NCBI GenBank assembly: GCA_949752795.1 | Contig: OX457071.1 | Location: forward strand, 26,954,800-27,018,799 | From: Hyperoodon ampullatus | Lineage: Eukaryota > Chordata > Mammalia > Artiodactyla > Ziphiidae | Length of the DNA stretch: 64,000 nucleotides | Reading direction: 5' to 3' | In this document: positions 1-14,394 of the stretch, piece by piece | Layout: each line of letters opens with the position of its first letter | How positions within the stretch are numbered: position 1 is the first letter of the stretch | Notes under the pieces: generated by a model | What the model saw: only the letters and a program-made list of their open reading frames with translations | The model's database searches: none | What the model was told of the DNA's origin: nothing | Position numbers and translations under genes: made by a program

Positions 1-1255
<1,255 letters not shown>

Positions 1256-2785
1256 TGGACTAAAAACATCAATGTGATTCTTAGAAGGGAATTTAGAGTG
1301 TGTTAAGACCAAATAGGTTAACTGATCAAAATTTTTAGAGTTCAAAAGTTTCTAAATGTTTTACATTTTAAGAGCATAAAGAGTATTAATAATGGATTAT
1401 GTATATAAAGACTTTTTTGTTTTAGGGGTGAATCTTGTTTTTCTTTTTTATCTTTAAAATATATCTCTAAAATTAATCAAAGCTGAAATCTAGTAAATCT
1501 TTCTGTGATGAAACCTATCTCTTCTCCCTGTGAAATAAATGCCATATTTTGTTATATGTCTGTGCTATGTACCAGACATGTTTTCAGGATAATGCCTCAG
1601 AATATCTATCTGGCAGTGAATTTCTAATGCTTTTGGCTGTATGTTATTATGTAAGATTTAATACCTCTATAAACTTAGAGTTTTCCTACTGTTAATAAAT
1701 GTGCTCTATTTTTATGTTTATGTTCAGAAAGTTGTTCTGACTTCTTGTCCTAAATGAAAAGTTCAAGGAATCTATTAATAAATTGATACCTTTTGGATGG
1801 TACAAGTTTCAAGTTACTATGTTGTATCATTCATTTTCTTCTGGTTCTTAGAGTTACCCTTTTATGACAAAAATTATTCTAGAGGAACTTAAAAAGGAAC
1901 AAAATTCTGAAACTACATAGGACTCTAATCTTGGTGTCTTTTGATAAATTCAGTGTATCAGAAAAGAAAATAGTCATTTAAAAAGCTAACTTAAGTAAAA
2001 GTGATATAAATACCATTGCGTGTTGATATGCTATAAAAGGTACCATTCAAAGGGGAAAAAAAGGTAGGAGGAAGAGAGGTAATTTTTATAGAAAATTAGA
2101 GTGACGTTGGTTGCCTTTTACTAAAGTATTCTTAAGTTTTCATAAAGATTGCCTTTTACCATTTTGCAATTGTGGTATGACAGTTTATATAGTAACTGGT
2201 CATATATGACAGTCTACTGCATAAATATGAATGACTTGGATTAATCTGGTATGTTTACATAGCATATACACAGTTGAAATCTAGCATGAAAGTTTAAAAA
2301 GAAATACTGCACAGTATTTCTTAAAAGTAAAGTAGTAGGCCATGGTGAAATTATTTGGTTTAACATCACATTATTTTGTGATATCTTTTAAACTTTTTGG
2401 AAAGAGGTATCATTTGTAGAAAAATCTTGATTTGGGTTAAATATAGGTTTTTAAAGTACAGATGCTGTCTTTTCATATTTCTATGAAAAAGCAGTAGAAA
2501 ATTACTTTTGAAGAAAATAGATTTCTATTTAAATGTTTAAATATATGTATGTTGTGAGTTTAAAGAGCTGTAATTACCTGTTTGACAGAACTGTTGCTTT
2601 CAATGATTGTAAATAAACTCTCAAAACATCATTTTAAGGCTCCATACAGAATGTGTCAATTGACAGGCAAATTTAATATATTACTAATGAAATACAATTT
2701 ACAATGTAATCTCTGTAAGGGTAATTTTAGCAGTTAAACTTGGAAGGGAAACAAATGTGTACATACGTTACATCACTTGTAATTA

Positions 2786-2791
2786 AATAAA
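2786..2791 (+). terminator. Polyadenylation signal copied with the retrocopy
   Basis: AATAAA about 30 bp before the A-rich end of the retrocopy at 2817-2821. The spacing fits the cleavage site of the parent mRNA. Confidence 0.7.
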
Positions 2792-2821
2792 GCTCTGTTT
2801 GTGCTGATGAGCTTAGAAAAT

Positions 2822-2833
2822 AAAAGGCCTCTG
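2822..2833 (+). repeat. Target-site duplication, 3' copy
   Basis: Identical to 703-714; marks the 3' border of the ZCCHC10 retrocopy. Confidence 0.8.
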
Positions 2834-3848
2834 TGCCTGGGCACCCCACAGGGCCCCCTTTGGTTTCATCACCAGAATTTCTCATTCCCTCCAACTCCAA
2901 GTTGCAGAGGATAAATTCCAGGTATTACTGGAGGCTGGCTGAGAGTTACTGAGAGGTTCACCTAGCCCTCACTTAGAACCTGGAAGGTCTTCTCCAGCCA
3001 TGGCTGGCAAGAATACTGGGGTCCTAATCACCCTGACATCAACTCAATCATAGAGCAGAAGTTCCACACCAGGAGAGTCAGGTCAAAGGACCAGAGGACC
3101 AGAGGCTAACTGCTGCAGCTTGCCCTGGAATAGGAGTGAGAGATTTTGCCCAGGTTGAGAAGCAGTTTCTAAGAGACCTCTGAAGCTTTTTCCAAAGGAA
3201 ATGATAAAGTCATTATTAGAAATAGAGTTTGGTGAGGTTCAAGACTAAGGGTGTTCTTGAAAACAATAGCTTCTCTTAATTAGGAGTAAAAAGCTTTACT
3301 ACAGGCCAGCTAGTTCACCAGAGAGAAACAGAGATAACTAAGAAGTACCCTCCTGAGTACAAAAGATAAAGACTGTTCTCAAAAATATACTCTTGTCTGA
3401 ATTTAATCGGATCAGACTACAGAGCTATTTATGCCTCAGGGCATTGTCAAAAACTATCGAGTAATCAGCTGGTAATTGGTGGTGTCTAACAGGTGGGTGT
3501 GATACCAGATGAGGCCGAATGATCAGGAAAGGAGACACTCAAACAGAACCCTGCTAAAAATGCTGTCATCTCAGATAACTGTGTGGCTGTGCCCTCTCAG
3601 ACACCCAGGGTTTCACACTTCAGAAGAGAACTTCACTAAAACAGAGAGAACTTCACTAAAACAGTTTAGCGTGTCACTAAACAAATAAACAAGCAAATAA
3701 CAAGCCTCAGAGCCGGGAGGGGAATCATTAGTGCTTGCCTAGAGCTGGGGTACGAAGATGGGGAGGTGACCAGGAGTGTGCAATTTTTTCTTAGGGTGAT
3801 GCAAATGTTCTCAAGTTGATTGTGGTCATGGTTGCACACCTCTGAAAA
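2834..3848. other. Unassigned, no gene seen
   Basis: No long frame, splice pattern or RNA gene recognised. Texture from 2834 to about 3600 could be an eroded endogenous-retrovirus or LTR fragment, but I cannot assign it. A short tandem duplication lies at 3625-3664. Confidence 0.35.
3625..3664 (+). repeat. 20-bp perfect tandem duplication
   Basis: agagaacttcactaaaacag at 3625-3644 is repeated exactly at 3645-3664. Confidence 0.9.
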
Positions 3849-4060
3849 AAAATTTTTTTTTTTTTTTGCGGTACGTGGGCCTCTCACTGCTGTGGCCTCT
3901 CCCATTGTGGAGCACAGGCTCCGGACTCACAGGCTCAGCGGCCATGGCTCACGGGCCCAGCCGCTCCGCGGCATGTGGGATCCTGCCGGACCAGGGCACG
4001 AACCCGTGTCCCCTGCATCGGCAGGCGGACTCTCAACCACTGCGCCACCAGGGAAGCCCT
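3849..4060 (-). mobile_element. CHR-type SINE
   Basis: Reads on the minus strand from 'gggcttccctggtggcgcag' at the right end to a poly(A) that appears as a T-run at 3853-3867. It is derived from a tRNA; the internal B-box-like 'ggttcgtgcc' is visible. Flanking ctctgaaaa occurs on both sides (about 3840-3848 and 4061-4069), giving a 9-bp TSD. Confidence 0.92.
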
Positions 4061-4914
4061 CTCTGAAAATATTAAAAGCCATGGGTGGATTGTATGATAT
4101 GTGAGTAATATTTCAATACAGATGTTTTTAAAAAGACTAACAGTACTTTTCAGACATGGGAGGTGACAGTCCACCCTCAAATACTCTGAAGTTATTTAGA
4201 CAGCCAAGGGAAAGAAATATTTTTCAGCCAAAGCAAAAATTGTAAACTTGCCTGGATTTATTCAAATTGTTTGGCAGTGGACCGGTGGGAATTGGGTTCT
4301 GGGATGATGTTCAGCCAGCATTTCTAGTGACCAGTAGCAATGATGTCAGAGTGGCATGTCATTTGTCATGTTTGTCACCGGCTGAAATAAACACTCCTGC
4401 CTGTGGGCCATGCACGTAACATCCTCCCAAGCAGGCTGTGTTACGAACTCTACAATCCTGTGTATTTTATCACTAATCTCACATTGACCTTATGCTGTGA
4501 GCCTCAAGCTACTAAGGAAAGCGAAAGACTTTAGATAAATGAATCTAATTAGAAACATTTACCTCCATGTCCTTCTGTTTGTTTAAAAAGCTTACAATTT
4601 TCAGATGATGCTCAGTTTTTTTATTACAAATTTTGAGTTTGTTAACTAGACACTTTCTTTAATTCCTCATTGATTTGCTTCCTCAACATGGAAACCTCTT
4701 GTCTGACTCCTAACTTTGATATGGCTAAGTCAAATGGCTTTGGTGACATTCATTCTAACTTGAATAGGAGTTTTTTTGTAGTCAGTCTGTATTACTTACT
4801 TAGCATTGACTGAGGAAAGACATTCCTCTGCAAAGAAGGTTATATTATGTGACGTTCAGTGTGGCATGGGGAGAATATTTAAGAGGAAAAGGTTGTCAAC
4901 TTTGTCAAATCATT
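4061..4914. other. Unassigned unique sequence
   Basis: No gene, RNA or recognisable repeat; AT-rich single-copy texture. Confidence 0.4.
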
Positions 4915-5045
4915 AACAATCATTCATTCATTCATCCAACATCACTAATCCAGCATGTGCCAGGCACACTGCTAGGCCTTAGGGACATGGCAGTGCCTAA
5001 AACAGATGTGGTACCCACTCTCAGGAAATGCACCATCCAGTGGCG
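4915..5045 (-). mobile_element. L2 LINE 3'-end fragment
   Basis: Starts with repeated ATTC, then 'catgtgccaggcacactgct' and a stretch resembling 'gcagtgaacaaaacagac...'. This is the reverse complement of the L2 3' terminus. Confidence 0.75.
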
Positions 5046-6089
5046 TTGCCCCTGTGGTTGACTCAAACTGTCAACCTGACGAGATGTCTGTGTTACAGAC
5101 CATTGATTCTTTTCCTGTGCCATTTGCACTTTTCCCTCAACTAAAGGGAAAGAATATCCCAAGTTTTTGTATTCAGAGGAATGTTAATCCTCCTTTCTCT
5201 GTATGTCTGTCCAAAAGAGGCTAGAAAAATGAAGTAATGGATTAGAAGTGTTTACACAATCATGACAAATAGCATACATGCTGATGCAAAATTACCAACA
5301 TCTTTGCTATCCTTAACCTTCTGTTATATGTGAAATTGAAATATACTTACAAAACATTTTCCTTATATATCACTTTCAAATTCTCAAAATACTTTTACAG
5401 TTTCTCATTACAAAGTAAATTGAATTGTCATATTTAAAAATTATTGACAAGATGTGATAATTTTTAAAAGAATTCCAGGAAGACAAAAGTTTCGGAGTAA
5501 TGTGTAAATCACAGCAAAGGAATAGGGAAAAAAATATTTAAGTGAGGTAGAAGGAAGCAAACCTGGATCTTACTGACAGGGTATTAAGATTAATAATGTA
5601 TGGACTTCTCTTTACATTACACTTCTTAAACTGATTCTTGTGAAAAACAGTATATCAAAAATTATCAATATCACTCTAGAGACACCCAAACTATCAAAAA
5701 CTGGAGGCGAATAAAAAAACAAAAGAAACACTGTTGTTGGAAGTTCAAGTGGCAGAGGGCGCCCCTTGCTCCCTTTCACTCATTATGGACTCACGTTTTA
5801 GGAAGAGCTCTGGTGAAGGCCTCCAGGCCCTACTGATGTCACTTCAGATTCTCTTGGGGTTTGTCTCCCTCTCCAGGTTCTGCCTAGTTCCCAGTGTACT
5901 TCAGCTTTAAAAGATCTTATGGATTTGTTGCTCTGTTTTTTAATATTGAAAAAAATTTTTTTCTTTAATACTATTTTTCATTTTTTAAATCCATGTAATA
6001 CTTTCCCTCAATTTTTAAAGTGTTTATGTAGTACTGAGAAGCATATATAACTCAGTCCAGCTCAACAGAGGCTTATAATATACATGGCC
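5046..6089. other. Unassigned, AT-rich
   Basis: No gene seen. Short open frames around 5006-5224 lack any family signature. Confidence 0.35.
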
Positions 6090-6760
6090 ACATTAAGGAT
6101 TTATTCATCAATTCTAACTTTATTGAGTGCTTTTGTTTTTAAACATGATAGGTGTTGAATTTTGTCCAATGCCTTTCTTGCATCTATGAAGAACAGAAAT
6201 GCCCATAAGATTTTTTTAAAATCATAACTCTGTTAATGTGTTAGGTTTTATTAATGGATTTTCTAATATTTAACCACTCTTCAATTCTTAGAATAAATCT
6301 TACTTGGTAAGAATGTTTAAGTTTTTAATGCATTGTTGAATTTTATTTGCTAGTAATTGATCTAAGATTTTTACTCAGATAGTAATAGGTGGGCTTGGTC
6401 TGCAGTTTTCTCTTTTTGGTGAAATCTGTCAAGTTTTGGGAAAAAAATCTTTTACTAATTTTTAGATAAACTTAAAAGTTTTACCTCTTTTCCCCTGCAA
6501 TCAAATAATTAAGGAACATTGAGATTATATGATTTTTAAAGTGTACTTTTGAGGATGAAGCAAGTCTTGCATGAAGCCATCAAGGTCACTTGCTTTTTAA
6601 CTACTTTCCCTTTTATTCTGTGGCAACTGGTCTTTTTAGGTTTTCTCTCTATTGGGGTCAATTTGAGTCAGAAGTATTTTTTTATAAAATTATCCATCTT
6701 ATCTAAGCTTTAAAAGAAATCTGCCTGGAATTTTTTTATTTAATCATACTCTAAACAACA
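6090..6760 (-). mobile_element. Old L1 (L1M-type) ORF2 fragment
   Basis: Plus-strand wording such as 'gttgaattttgtccaatgcc' and 'tttgctagtaattgatctaa' is the antisense of the L1 reverse-transcriptase region, heavily diverged and full of stops. Confidence 0.7.
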
Positions 6761-8177
6761 CTGATCATGGACACAAGTCTTACTCTTAATATTTCAGCAG
6801 TACCACCAGGGCTGTGATAATCTCAGCATAGCTGCTATTTTTTTTTAAATTATTGGTTTTATATTCTTAGCTTTATGATATCGCACTTTAAATTTTATTA
6901 CTTTATGTATAGCTAAATTTGATTGTAAACTTTACATTAATTGGCAGATTGCCAGCTTACAGATGGCTATGCTTTCTACTTCTGAACATTTTTGATTATA
7001 AAGAGATCCTATAAAATACTGCTAGAAATCTTTTCCACCTTTTTCAATGAAGTGTACTTTGGCATATGAAATGAGAGAAGACTTGGGTAACCAAACAAAA
7101 TTTAGCATCTCTCTCTTCTAATTCCAAGTTGCACTGAAACGTTGCTTTCCAGACCTTGCTAAGTCTTTGTGACAGTGCCTACCGAGTTTATACTCCCGGT
7201 GTTTCTCTCCTCCTTTATGAGTCTCTGAACCTTCGTACCTTCATCTCTTTTTCTCTTCCATCTGAAAATGGCCTGCCTTTGTTGTTTACTAGGGAAAGAT
7301 TCCCAACATTTTCAATTGAAAGTCTCTCTCTCTCTCTCTTCCCCATATACCTCAAGTTTCAAACATTTGTTCTAACAAAAGATGCTGTATTTATTGAATA
7401 TTAAAGTTGCATTTTTTTAATCCATGCTGTCAGTGTTTTCATGATTGTAGATCTAAGGAAAGACTCCCTTAGGAAAGCTCACAACATATATTACATTTCC
7501 ATTTCATTTGTTGATATTTTTTAAATGTTCCTTTATAATTTGAAGACTCCAGGTCCAGGGATTCTATGCTGGAATCAACATGGTAAAACACCCCCTTTCC
7601 AAGCCATCTCAACAAGAGGAACACAGGAACTTGAAGAAGCACTTTCCAGTAAATGTGGAAATAGCATATTTCATTACGTAAATAGATTTTTCCTGCACTG
7701 GTCTGCCTTATGACCAGACATCTGCTAATTATACCAGAGGGCAAGACTACAAAGGCCAATTTACATTCTGTTTGTGGTGTCCTTGATTTGTTTCTAAGAA
7801 CCAAAACAAGATAAAGGGTTACAAATGATTTAATTATGAACAGTCACGGCCTTGCCTTCACCCAGCGGGTATCGGGGTCTGTGGCTCCATTGGCCTCGCA
7901 GCAAAGTACTGACCACCCTGGGGAAGACTTTCAAGATTCCCTTAGCACAGACTCAGGATCCCCTTAGCACAGACTCAGGGCTTGGGTCTCTTCCTTAGCC
8001 ACAGATGGACATTGTGCTCAATATACTGAGAAATAAAATGAAACAAGCTGGTGGACTCCTTTGGATTCCTCCTTGTGCTCTGTCCACTTCTCTGGCCGTG
8101 TTGTAATAACAACTTCTCTTCTTTGAAGTTCATTCTTAGTGAGATTATTTTCCTTGCTTATCCAAAGTTCTCTCTCA

Positions 8178-8180
<3 letters not shown>
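6761..8180. other. Mostly unassigned sequence
   Basis: No gene seen. Contains a short CT repeat (7323-7341) and a 19-bp repeat pair (7939-7979). An open minus-strand frame at 7469-7804 has no recognisable domain. Confidence 0.35.
7939..7979 (+). repeat. 19-bp direct repeat pair
   Basis: cccttagcacagactcagg at 7939-7957 recurs exactly at 7961-7979, separated by 3 bp. Confidence 0.9.
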
Positions 8181-8182
<2 letters not shown>

Positions 8183-8210
<28 letters not shown>

Positions 8211-8211
8211 A
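8183..8211 (+). repeat. (GT)n microsatellite
   Basis: Uninterrupted GT dinucleotides, about 14 units. Confidence 0.95.
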
Positions 8212-8499
8212 CTTAGACTTAATTAAAACTCAGTTTTCAAGGGACAGGGGGTTGCATCCTGGAGCAGAAACCAGGGGGCCTGAACTCTGTTTCTAAATTT
8301 GGTTCTTATTGGCTCATTGGCTTTGAACAACCTCTTTTGTTGTCTCATATTCAAAAAATAAGGTTAACAATGGTTATTTTACAGAAATATTGTAATTAAT
8401 AGTATACATGAAAATATTCATAAAAAAACTAAAAAAAAATATGTGAAGGTAAAATGCAATTATCTTTGTAGTTCTTATTTATTTAAAACTTATATATAT

Positions 8500-8690
8500 A
8501 TGTGCCAGGCACCTTATGTATATTTTAAGCATATTAAAACTTTTAATATTTACCAGTCCTTGACATAAGTACTATTATCTTCATTTTATATATAAGAAAA
8601 TGAAGCACAGAGAGGTTAAATAACTTGCTGAAGGTCACACAACAGGTCTGTCTACAGAGCCTGTGCTCCCTTATATACATACAGTGCCTT
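8500..8690 (-). mobile_element. MIR SINE
   Basis: 'gaagcacagagaggttaaat' followed by 'aacttgctgaaggtcacaca' is the antisense MIR core; upstream 'gtgccaggcaccttatgtat' is its 3' part. Confidence 0.85.
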
Positions 8691-8871
8691 GGTCAAAAAG
8701 GAGAAAAGAGTAATAATTAAACATGGACAATTATATTTAGTGAAAGATACTTATTTAAAAGATTTCAGTACTGTTCTTTGGCCAATCCAGCATCCTTGGC
8801 CATTAAAATAAGCCCACCAAATTTCCAATTAACAGAGTCTAAATCTTACTAGTTATTTCATATATATTCAT

Positions 8872-9165
8872 GGGACTTCCCTTGTGGTGCAGTGGATGAG
8901 ACTCCACATTCCCAATGCAGGGGGCCCTGGTTCGAACTCTGGTCAGGGAACTAGATCCCACATGCATGCCGCAACTAAGAGTTCGCGTGCTACAACTAAG
9001 GAGTCCAGGAGCCACAACTAAGGAGCCCACATGCTGCAACTAAGAAGTCCTGGAGCCACAACTAAGGAGCCTGCCTGCTGCAGCTAAGGAGCCAGTGAGC
9101 CACAACTAAGGAGCCCACCTTCTGCATCTAAGACCCGGTACAACCAAATAAATAAATAATTTTTT
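8872..9165 (+). mobile_element. CHR-2-like SINE with internal tandem units
   Basis: Begins 'gggacttcccttgtggtgca' and ends in an A/T-rich AAATAAAT tail. The middle holds repeated 'gccacaactaaggagcc' type units, which are characteristic of the longer CHR subfamily. Numerous substitutions indicate an older copy than the 41-kb or 60-kb SINEs. Confidence 0.9.
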
Positions 9166-9344
9166 AAATAAAAGACTTTTTAAAAAAGTATTTATTTTCA
9201 AAATTATTTATGAATGACAGGCAACTGTGAGCTTTTTGTGGATACTTTTTGTAGCTGCACATTTGGCGTGCTTTGTTTTTTTTTTTGATTTTTTTTTTTT
9301 AGGTTGTGCCCTGCCCCCTTCCCTCCCGTTTCACTATGGATATG

Positions 9345-9560
9345 AGGGCACATGTATCTCTTTTAGACCTTGCTTTCAATTGTTTTGGGTATATAACCAG
9401 AAGTGGAATTTTGCTGGATCAGATGGTAATTCAATTTTTTTAAATTTAATTTAATTTTTTATACAGCAGGTTCTTATAGTTATCTATTTTATACATATTA
9501 CTGTATACATGTCAATCCCAATCTCCTAATTCATCACACCACTACCCCAAGCCCCCCCCC
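9345..9560 (-). mobile_element. L1 3'-end fragments
   Basis: 'ttgggtatataaccagaagt' plus 'ttttgctggatcagatggta' is antisense L1 ORF2. From about 9440 'cagcaggttcttatagttat' and 'catgtcaatcccaatctcct' match the antisense 3' UTR also seen at 25,800. Confidence 0.75.
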
Positions 9561-12225
9561 CATGCTTTGTTTTCTGGATTTTTTGGGGGGATACCTTATT
9601 TTTCATTGCAGATTTATTTGGCAATGTACGGTAAATTTTGTAAACTTGCATCAAGTTTATGAATAAAGAACCATTTCAAAATTATTTAAAACAAAAATTT
9701 CATGCAGTCAAGAATACTGATAATTTTTTTAAATCTATATTTATTAGAAAGTTAGCTCATTGGTTATCTCAGAGTTATCTCATGTCTAATGTAAAAATCT
9801 TTATTTTTGAGTTACCAAATTTATTTTGAAACCTTTCCCATTTAGGCAGGAGGAGAACACTTTGATTTTCATCTGGTCCCAATTTAAACAATATAATCCC
9901 ATTCTTACCTCCAAAAAATGTCTATTAGATATTTCTCTCACATTTTTGGTTGTGTTTGGTGCATCTGAATACTTATAAAACTGGCTTATTGCTTTTTACG
10001 TCAACCTTACCTATTATAGCAATTTAGGACAAGGACACCATACATCTGCTCATTTGCACTGGTGGTGACCCACACAGACTGTGGCTTGACCTACTCTGTT
10101 TTAATCTTCCCAAGATCATATTTCGGATGTCCCAAGTTCGGACATCTTTCTCTTGTCTTGTTTCATAGACTGGCTGAAACGTTTAACTTGTCAATACAGG
10201 CTTTTTGCATTTTCTTATCACTCAGTGAGTGAGACTGAAGGACAGCTTATGGGACACAAAATATACAGACTCTTTTTTTTCAGGCGCTGTTGTGTTTACA
10301 GCTAGTAGCACCTGGTGGCATTAGATGGGGGAAGAAAGTGAGGGACCTGTAATCTCCAACTGCCTCCTTCCCCACAATCTTTGATATGGATAACTGATGC
10401 TTTTCTATATTGAATGAAAAAGTGTTATACAAAAATAGCTTTAAACCCTTCTTTTCAGAAACTGTGGAGCAGCCACTGTGTTTAGGAGGACTGGAATCCC
10501 AGGTTCCCTTTTCCTGACTCCTCTGTCTCCCAGTCTGACAACTCTCCTCTGATTAACAGTGTATGTGGGGAGCTATGAGCGTGTTTGGACTGTCCTCATC
10601 ATCTTCTTTTATGAGCATCTAATGTTTGGGCTTATTGAATAAGAGAAAACCTCCTAATTTAACTCAATCTCAATTTTGGTTAATATTGCCTCTCCTATTT
10701 TATACCCATGAAATACTTTTTCCCCATGGTTTTGTTGCTAAAAATTCTGTACAATAATGAGAGCTGTTTAACAATTTGAATTTTTGTTTAAAGATGGTTT
10801 ACATGCTATGTAAAATGGTAACTGTCAACTTCAGAGAAATAGGAAATGTTCTAAAATGAAGTTGCTCTGGGTGGAGGGTGTTTGCAACCATTCTACTTTT
10901 CATCCCCCTTTGGAAAGCAATCCAATCCATGATCTTTAGTTTTCCATTACAAACATGTCCTCAAACATGCTATTCTCACATTAGGGGCTTAAGGACAACC
11001 ACCCATATTGCATTTATTGCAATGGTATTACTCCCAGCAAAAAAGCAAAGTAAACCTTAAAATATGTAAAAATCTCTATAATCCTGGGACCAACTTACTA
11101 CAATAATCATTGTCTGACAATAATGAAAACCTTTTCTTCCTAAGGAAAGAACACTCTGCACATTATCCAGGGGTGGGGCATGGGAAATGGGTCCTGAGGT
11201 TAAGTTATCTCTGGTTCCCGGACATCTATAATTCCTTTTCTGACAAGTTCATTTGTAATGTACAATGCACATGGATAAGCTATCGGTCACGTGAACATTT
11301 GAAGGAAGACAAAAAAAAACCCTGTTGAATGAAAGATCATTAATCTTTTATAACAAGGTTCCAAAGCATACTCAGAGCATATTGGGTCCTGCTCCCTGAA
11401 TGTTACATTGAGAACATCTAGTCTTTGGGAGGGAATGAAATATTCAGCCCAGGTCTCCAATAAATAAAATGAAATAGAATGTCATTAACCTCAGTAGACA
11501 AATATTTGAATTGAACAGGGTATATACAATACACTATGTATTTCAAAAAGTAGCTAGGCTGTTCTATTCTTATTTTGTGGAGGAATTACACCAAACTCTA
11601 TTTCATTGCCTATCCAAGTGCCACAGAACCACTTGCCTAAATAAGAGCAGCTGTGATATTCAGAATAAAAAAGTTTAATTAAATATCTCTGCCATTTCCA
11701 ACTTATCAAAAAATGAGCAGTGTTAATTAAGTTCACAAATTCATACCCATTTCCCATATGAATTTTAATTGAAACAAAGTAAAAGAAACTGGAAAGTTAA
11801 AACCACTCTCAAAGACAAGATGTACAATTTCCTGATCATAAATGGAAAAGAAATACAAAGCAGTAGGTGGGATTTGCTGGTTCCAAAACTGGAAACATGT
11901 AGAGACTGCTGACAGTTTTGGCTCTGGTAATAAAAATTAAAAGTGCCATATACAAGATGAGACTATGCCAGAACACACAACCTAAAACTTGGAGCTTCAG
12001 TGAGTTCTCCCTGCCGTGAGCTGAAGCTCAGAACAGGGGTGCTCACCATCTATGTGAACCGATGATGGTTAGAACTTTTATAAAACTGTATCACTAGAGA
12101 AACAAGAGGAAGTAAGTAGGGCCTAGAAATCAGGGCAGAGACTATACCACCCATGAGTCTGGCATCTGGATTTGCACTATTTACAATATCACCGTGAGAT
12201 AGAGGTTCTAAGACACACTACAGAA
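9561..12225. other. Unassigned AT-rich sequence
   Basis: About 2.7 kb without a recognisable gene or repeat. Short frames at 10,878-11,060, 11,110-11,328 and 11,554-11,757 (minus) show no family signature, no coding-like composition and no splice context. Confidence 0.35.
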
Positions 12226-12229
12226 CATG

Positions 12230-13440
12230 ACAGACTTCCAGTCAAGATGAACCTGGAAAACAATATTCCAAAATTCATGATGAAAACCAATGTAGGAACA
12301 ACAGCCATGAGAAGAATTCAATCTAATAAAATGAAAAAATAATTGAGCAATATGAAAATCAATTTAAAGTATGTACGTTAAGGATCTTCAAAGAGATATA
12401 AGAAGGCATAAGTCCACTGGATAAAAAGGGAAAATATAGGATAAGAACAAAGAGAACAGAAAATGAAAAATAGTGAAGTAAAAATAGTACAAATAAATAA
12501 TACAGTAATTGAAATTTTAAAAAACACCAAAAATCTCTACACTGGACCCAGAAATAGAGAAAATTAGTGAAAAAGGAAAAAATACTGAGATGTTCTTCCA
12601 GAGCATTGCAGCAGGATAGAGATTAAAATTATAAAAGCATAGTTAATAGTGATGGAAAATGGCATGAGAGGATTCAAACACGTATTAAATGGGACTCCAG
12701 AAAAAGAGAATAGAGGGACTGGCAGAAAAGACAATATTTAGAGAGCAAGTAGCTAATAATTTTAAACATTTTTATAAATATATGAGTATTCAGACCATGA
12801 ATACTGAGTGCCAAGCAGGTCAAATAAAAATAAAGCCATGTTTAAATTCACCATGGTGAAAATGCAAGTTACCAAAGATGAAGAGAGAAATCTCATAAAG
12901 TAATAGAGATTGATTACATTCAAAGGTACACCAATCAGATGGAGGTGGATAGGGAACAGGAGGGAGATTCAATTTAGTACCTTGTCTCATACAAGAAGAA
13001 GCAAAAGATAGAGAAAAACATTTGAGTTAGAGAAAGTTATAGTCAAGTATGTATGTGAAAATAGAGTAGAAATATAATCTATAGCTTCCAAACTAGCAAG
13101 GGGAAAAAAATTACCAGTCCAATAGAAAGCAGAAAGAAGAGGGGAAATGTGAAACAAAAACAAACAAAAAGAGAAGGCAAAGAGAAAAGGAAAAAATTGG
13201 AAGGTAGATAGGATTCCAAATAAATGAATAACCACAATAAAAATTGGTGGATTAAATTTTCTGACTAAAAGATATCTGACCAGACTATTAAAAAATGAAA
13301 ACACTTCTAAAATGAAATGACTCAAAAAGTTAAAGAAAGAGAAAAAAAAGAACACACCTGACAAATACCAAGAAACAAAAATTGAATTATCAATATTAAT
13401 ATCACAGACAGCATCTAGGATATTTCCTTCTAACAATGGA
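12230..13440 (+). mobile_element. Probable ancient LINE-1-like fragment
   Basis: A-rich plus strand with phrases resembling old L1 or HAL1 ORF1 regions ('ttcaccatggtgaaaatgca', 'accaaagatgaagagagaaa'). Too diverged for a firm call. The 149-codon minus frame at 12,987-13,436 is a Phe/Leu-rich by-product of this A-rich sequence. Confidence 0.4.
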
Positions 13441-13759
13441 ATACTAATTTTCTACATCCAATTATAGATGCTGATTTAATGGTGTTTTCTTCACCACCAA
13501 TTGACATGTGTGGCTTTGAGATGAACAGTTAATTTCACAGGAGATAAGATTAAATCTTGATGAACATTCAGTGGGACTTCTGAAAAAGAAAAGGAACAAA
13601 GACATTTATGATGACAAGGATATAAAAAAAGGATGGTTACAACATTCAAAGTATTTTAAAATTTGATAGAAAGTGTCTTTTATATCAGCATAGGTTAGAT
13701 TTATTTTCTTCATACTGTCAAGCTTTTATTTACTCAATCAAGCTATATATGGGATGTGT

Positions 13760-14230
13760 GTGTGTTTTAGCAGCAAAGACTCTGGTTCTTCATTTTTCTG
13801 TATCCATGCCCTGTTACAAGAGATTTTGTAGTCTGACAAAAGAGGACTATGTGGTTTCACCTTGGACTGTGGGTTCGGTCACATGACTTGCAATGGAATG
13901 GTATTGGGTGTCATGTGACCAAAGACTTGGAAAGTGCTTGCCTTCTTGAGCTAGCTCTTTTGCACCTTTGCCATCACCTTGAGAAGAACATGTCTAGTTG
14001 AGTAGAGTTCAACCACCACATCTAGGCATACAGCCTAGATTAGCTAACCTCTAGCTGAACCCTAGACACAAAAGCAAGCCCAGCTGAGATTAACAGAGTC
14101 ACTCAGCTAAGCCCATAGATCAGTGAACCTACAAATTTATAAGAATAGATGATGACTGTTTTAAGTCCCTGAGTTTTGGGGGTAGCTGGCTGTGCAGCAT
14201 TTTTGTGCCAATAGCTAACCAACATACATT
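13760..14230 (+). mobile_element. MLT1-type MaLR solo LTR
   Basis: Ends with 'tgttttaagtccctgagttt' followed by TTGGGG and 'gtgccaatagctaacc', the standard MLT1 3' end. No internal MaLR sequence follows. Confidence 0.75.
13877..13920. repeat. 11-bp perfect inverted repeat with E-boxes
   Basis: ggtcacatgac at 13,877-13,887 is the exact reverse complement of 13,910-13,920; the loop is 22 bp. Each arm carries an E-box (CACATG/CATGTG). Confidence 0.85.
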
Positions 14231-14394
14231 GTACTATTTCCAACAATCTTTTATTCTGCCAAAGCTTTTCACTGACGAGTGCTAATTAGAGGCTCTCAGT
14301 CTTTGGTTTCAACCATGATTTAACACCCAAATAGAATTTAACAAAATCAAAACCTGAATCAAGGAACATAAAATTTATAATTTCTGTATTAAAG

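Noticed and set aside
12987..13436. 149-codon minus-strand frame rich in Phe and Leu, membrane-protein-like
   Set aside because: By-product of an A-rich LINE-like plus strand; no family match and no start context.
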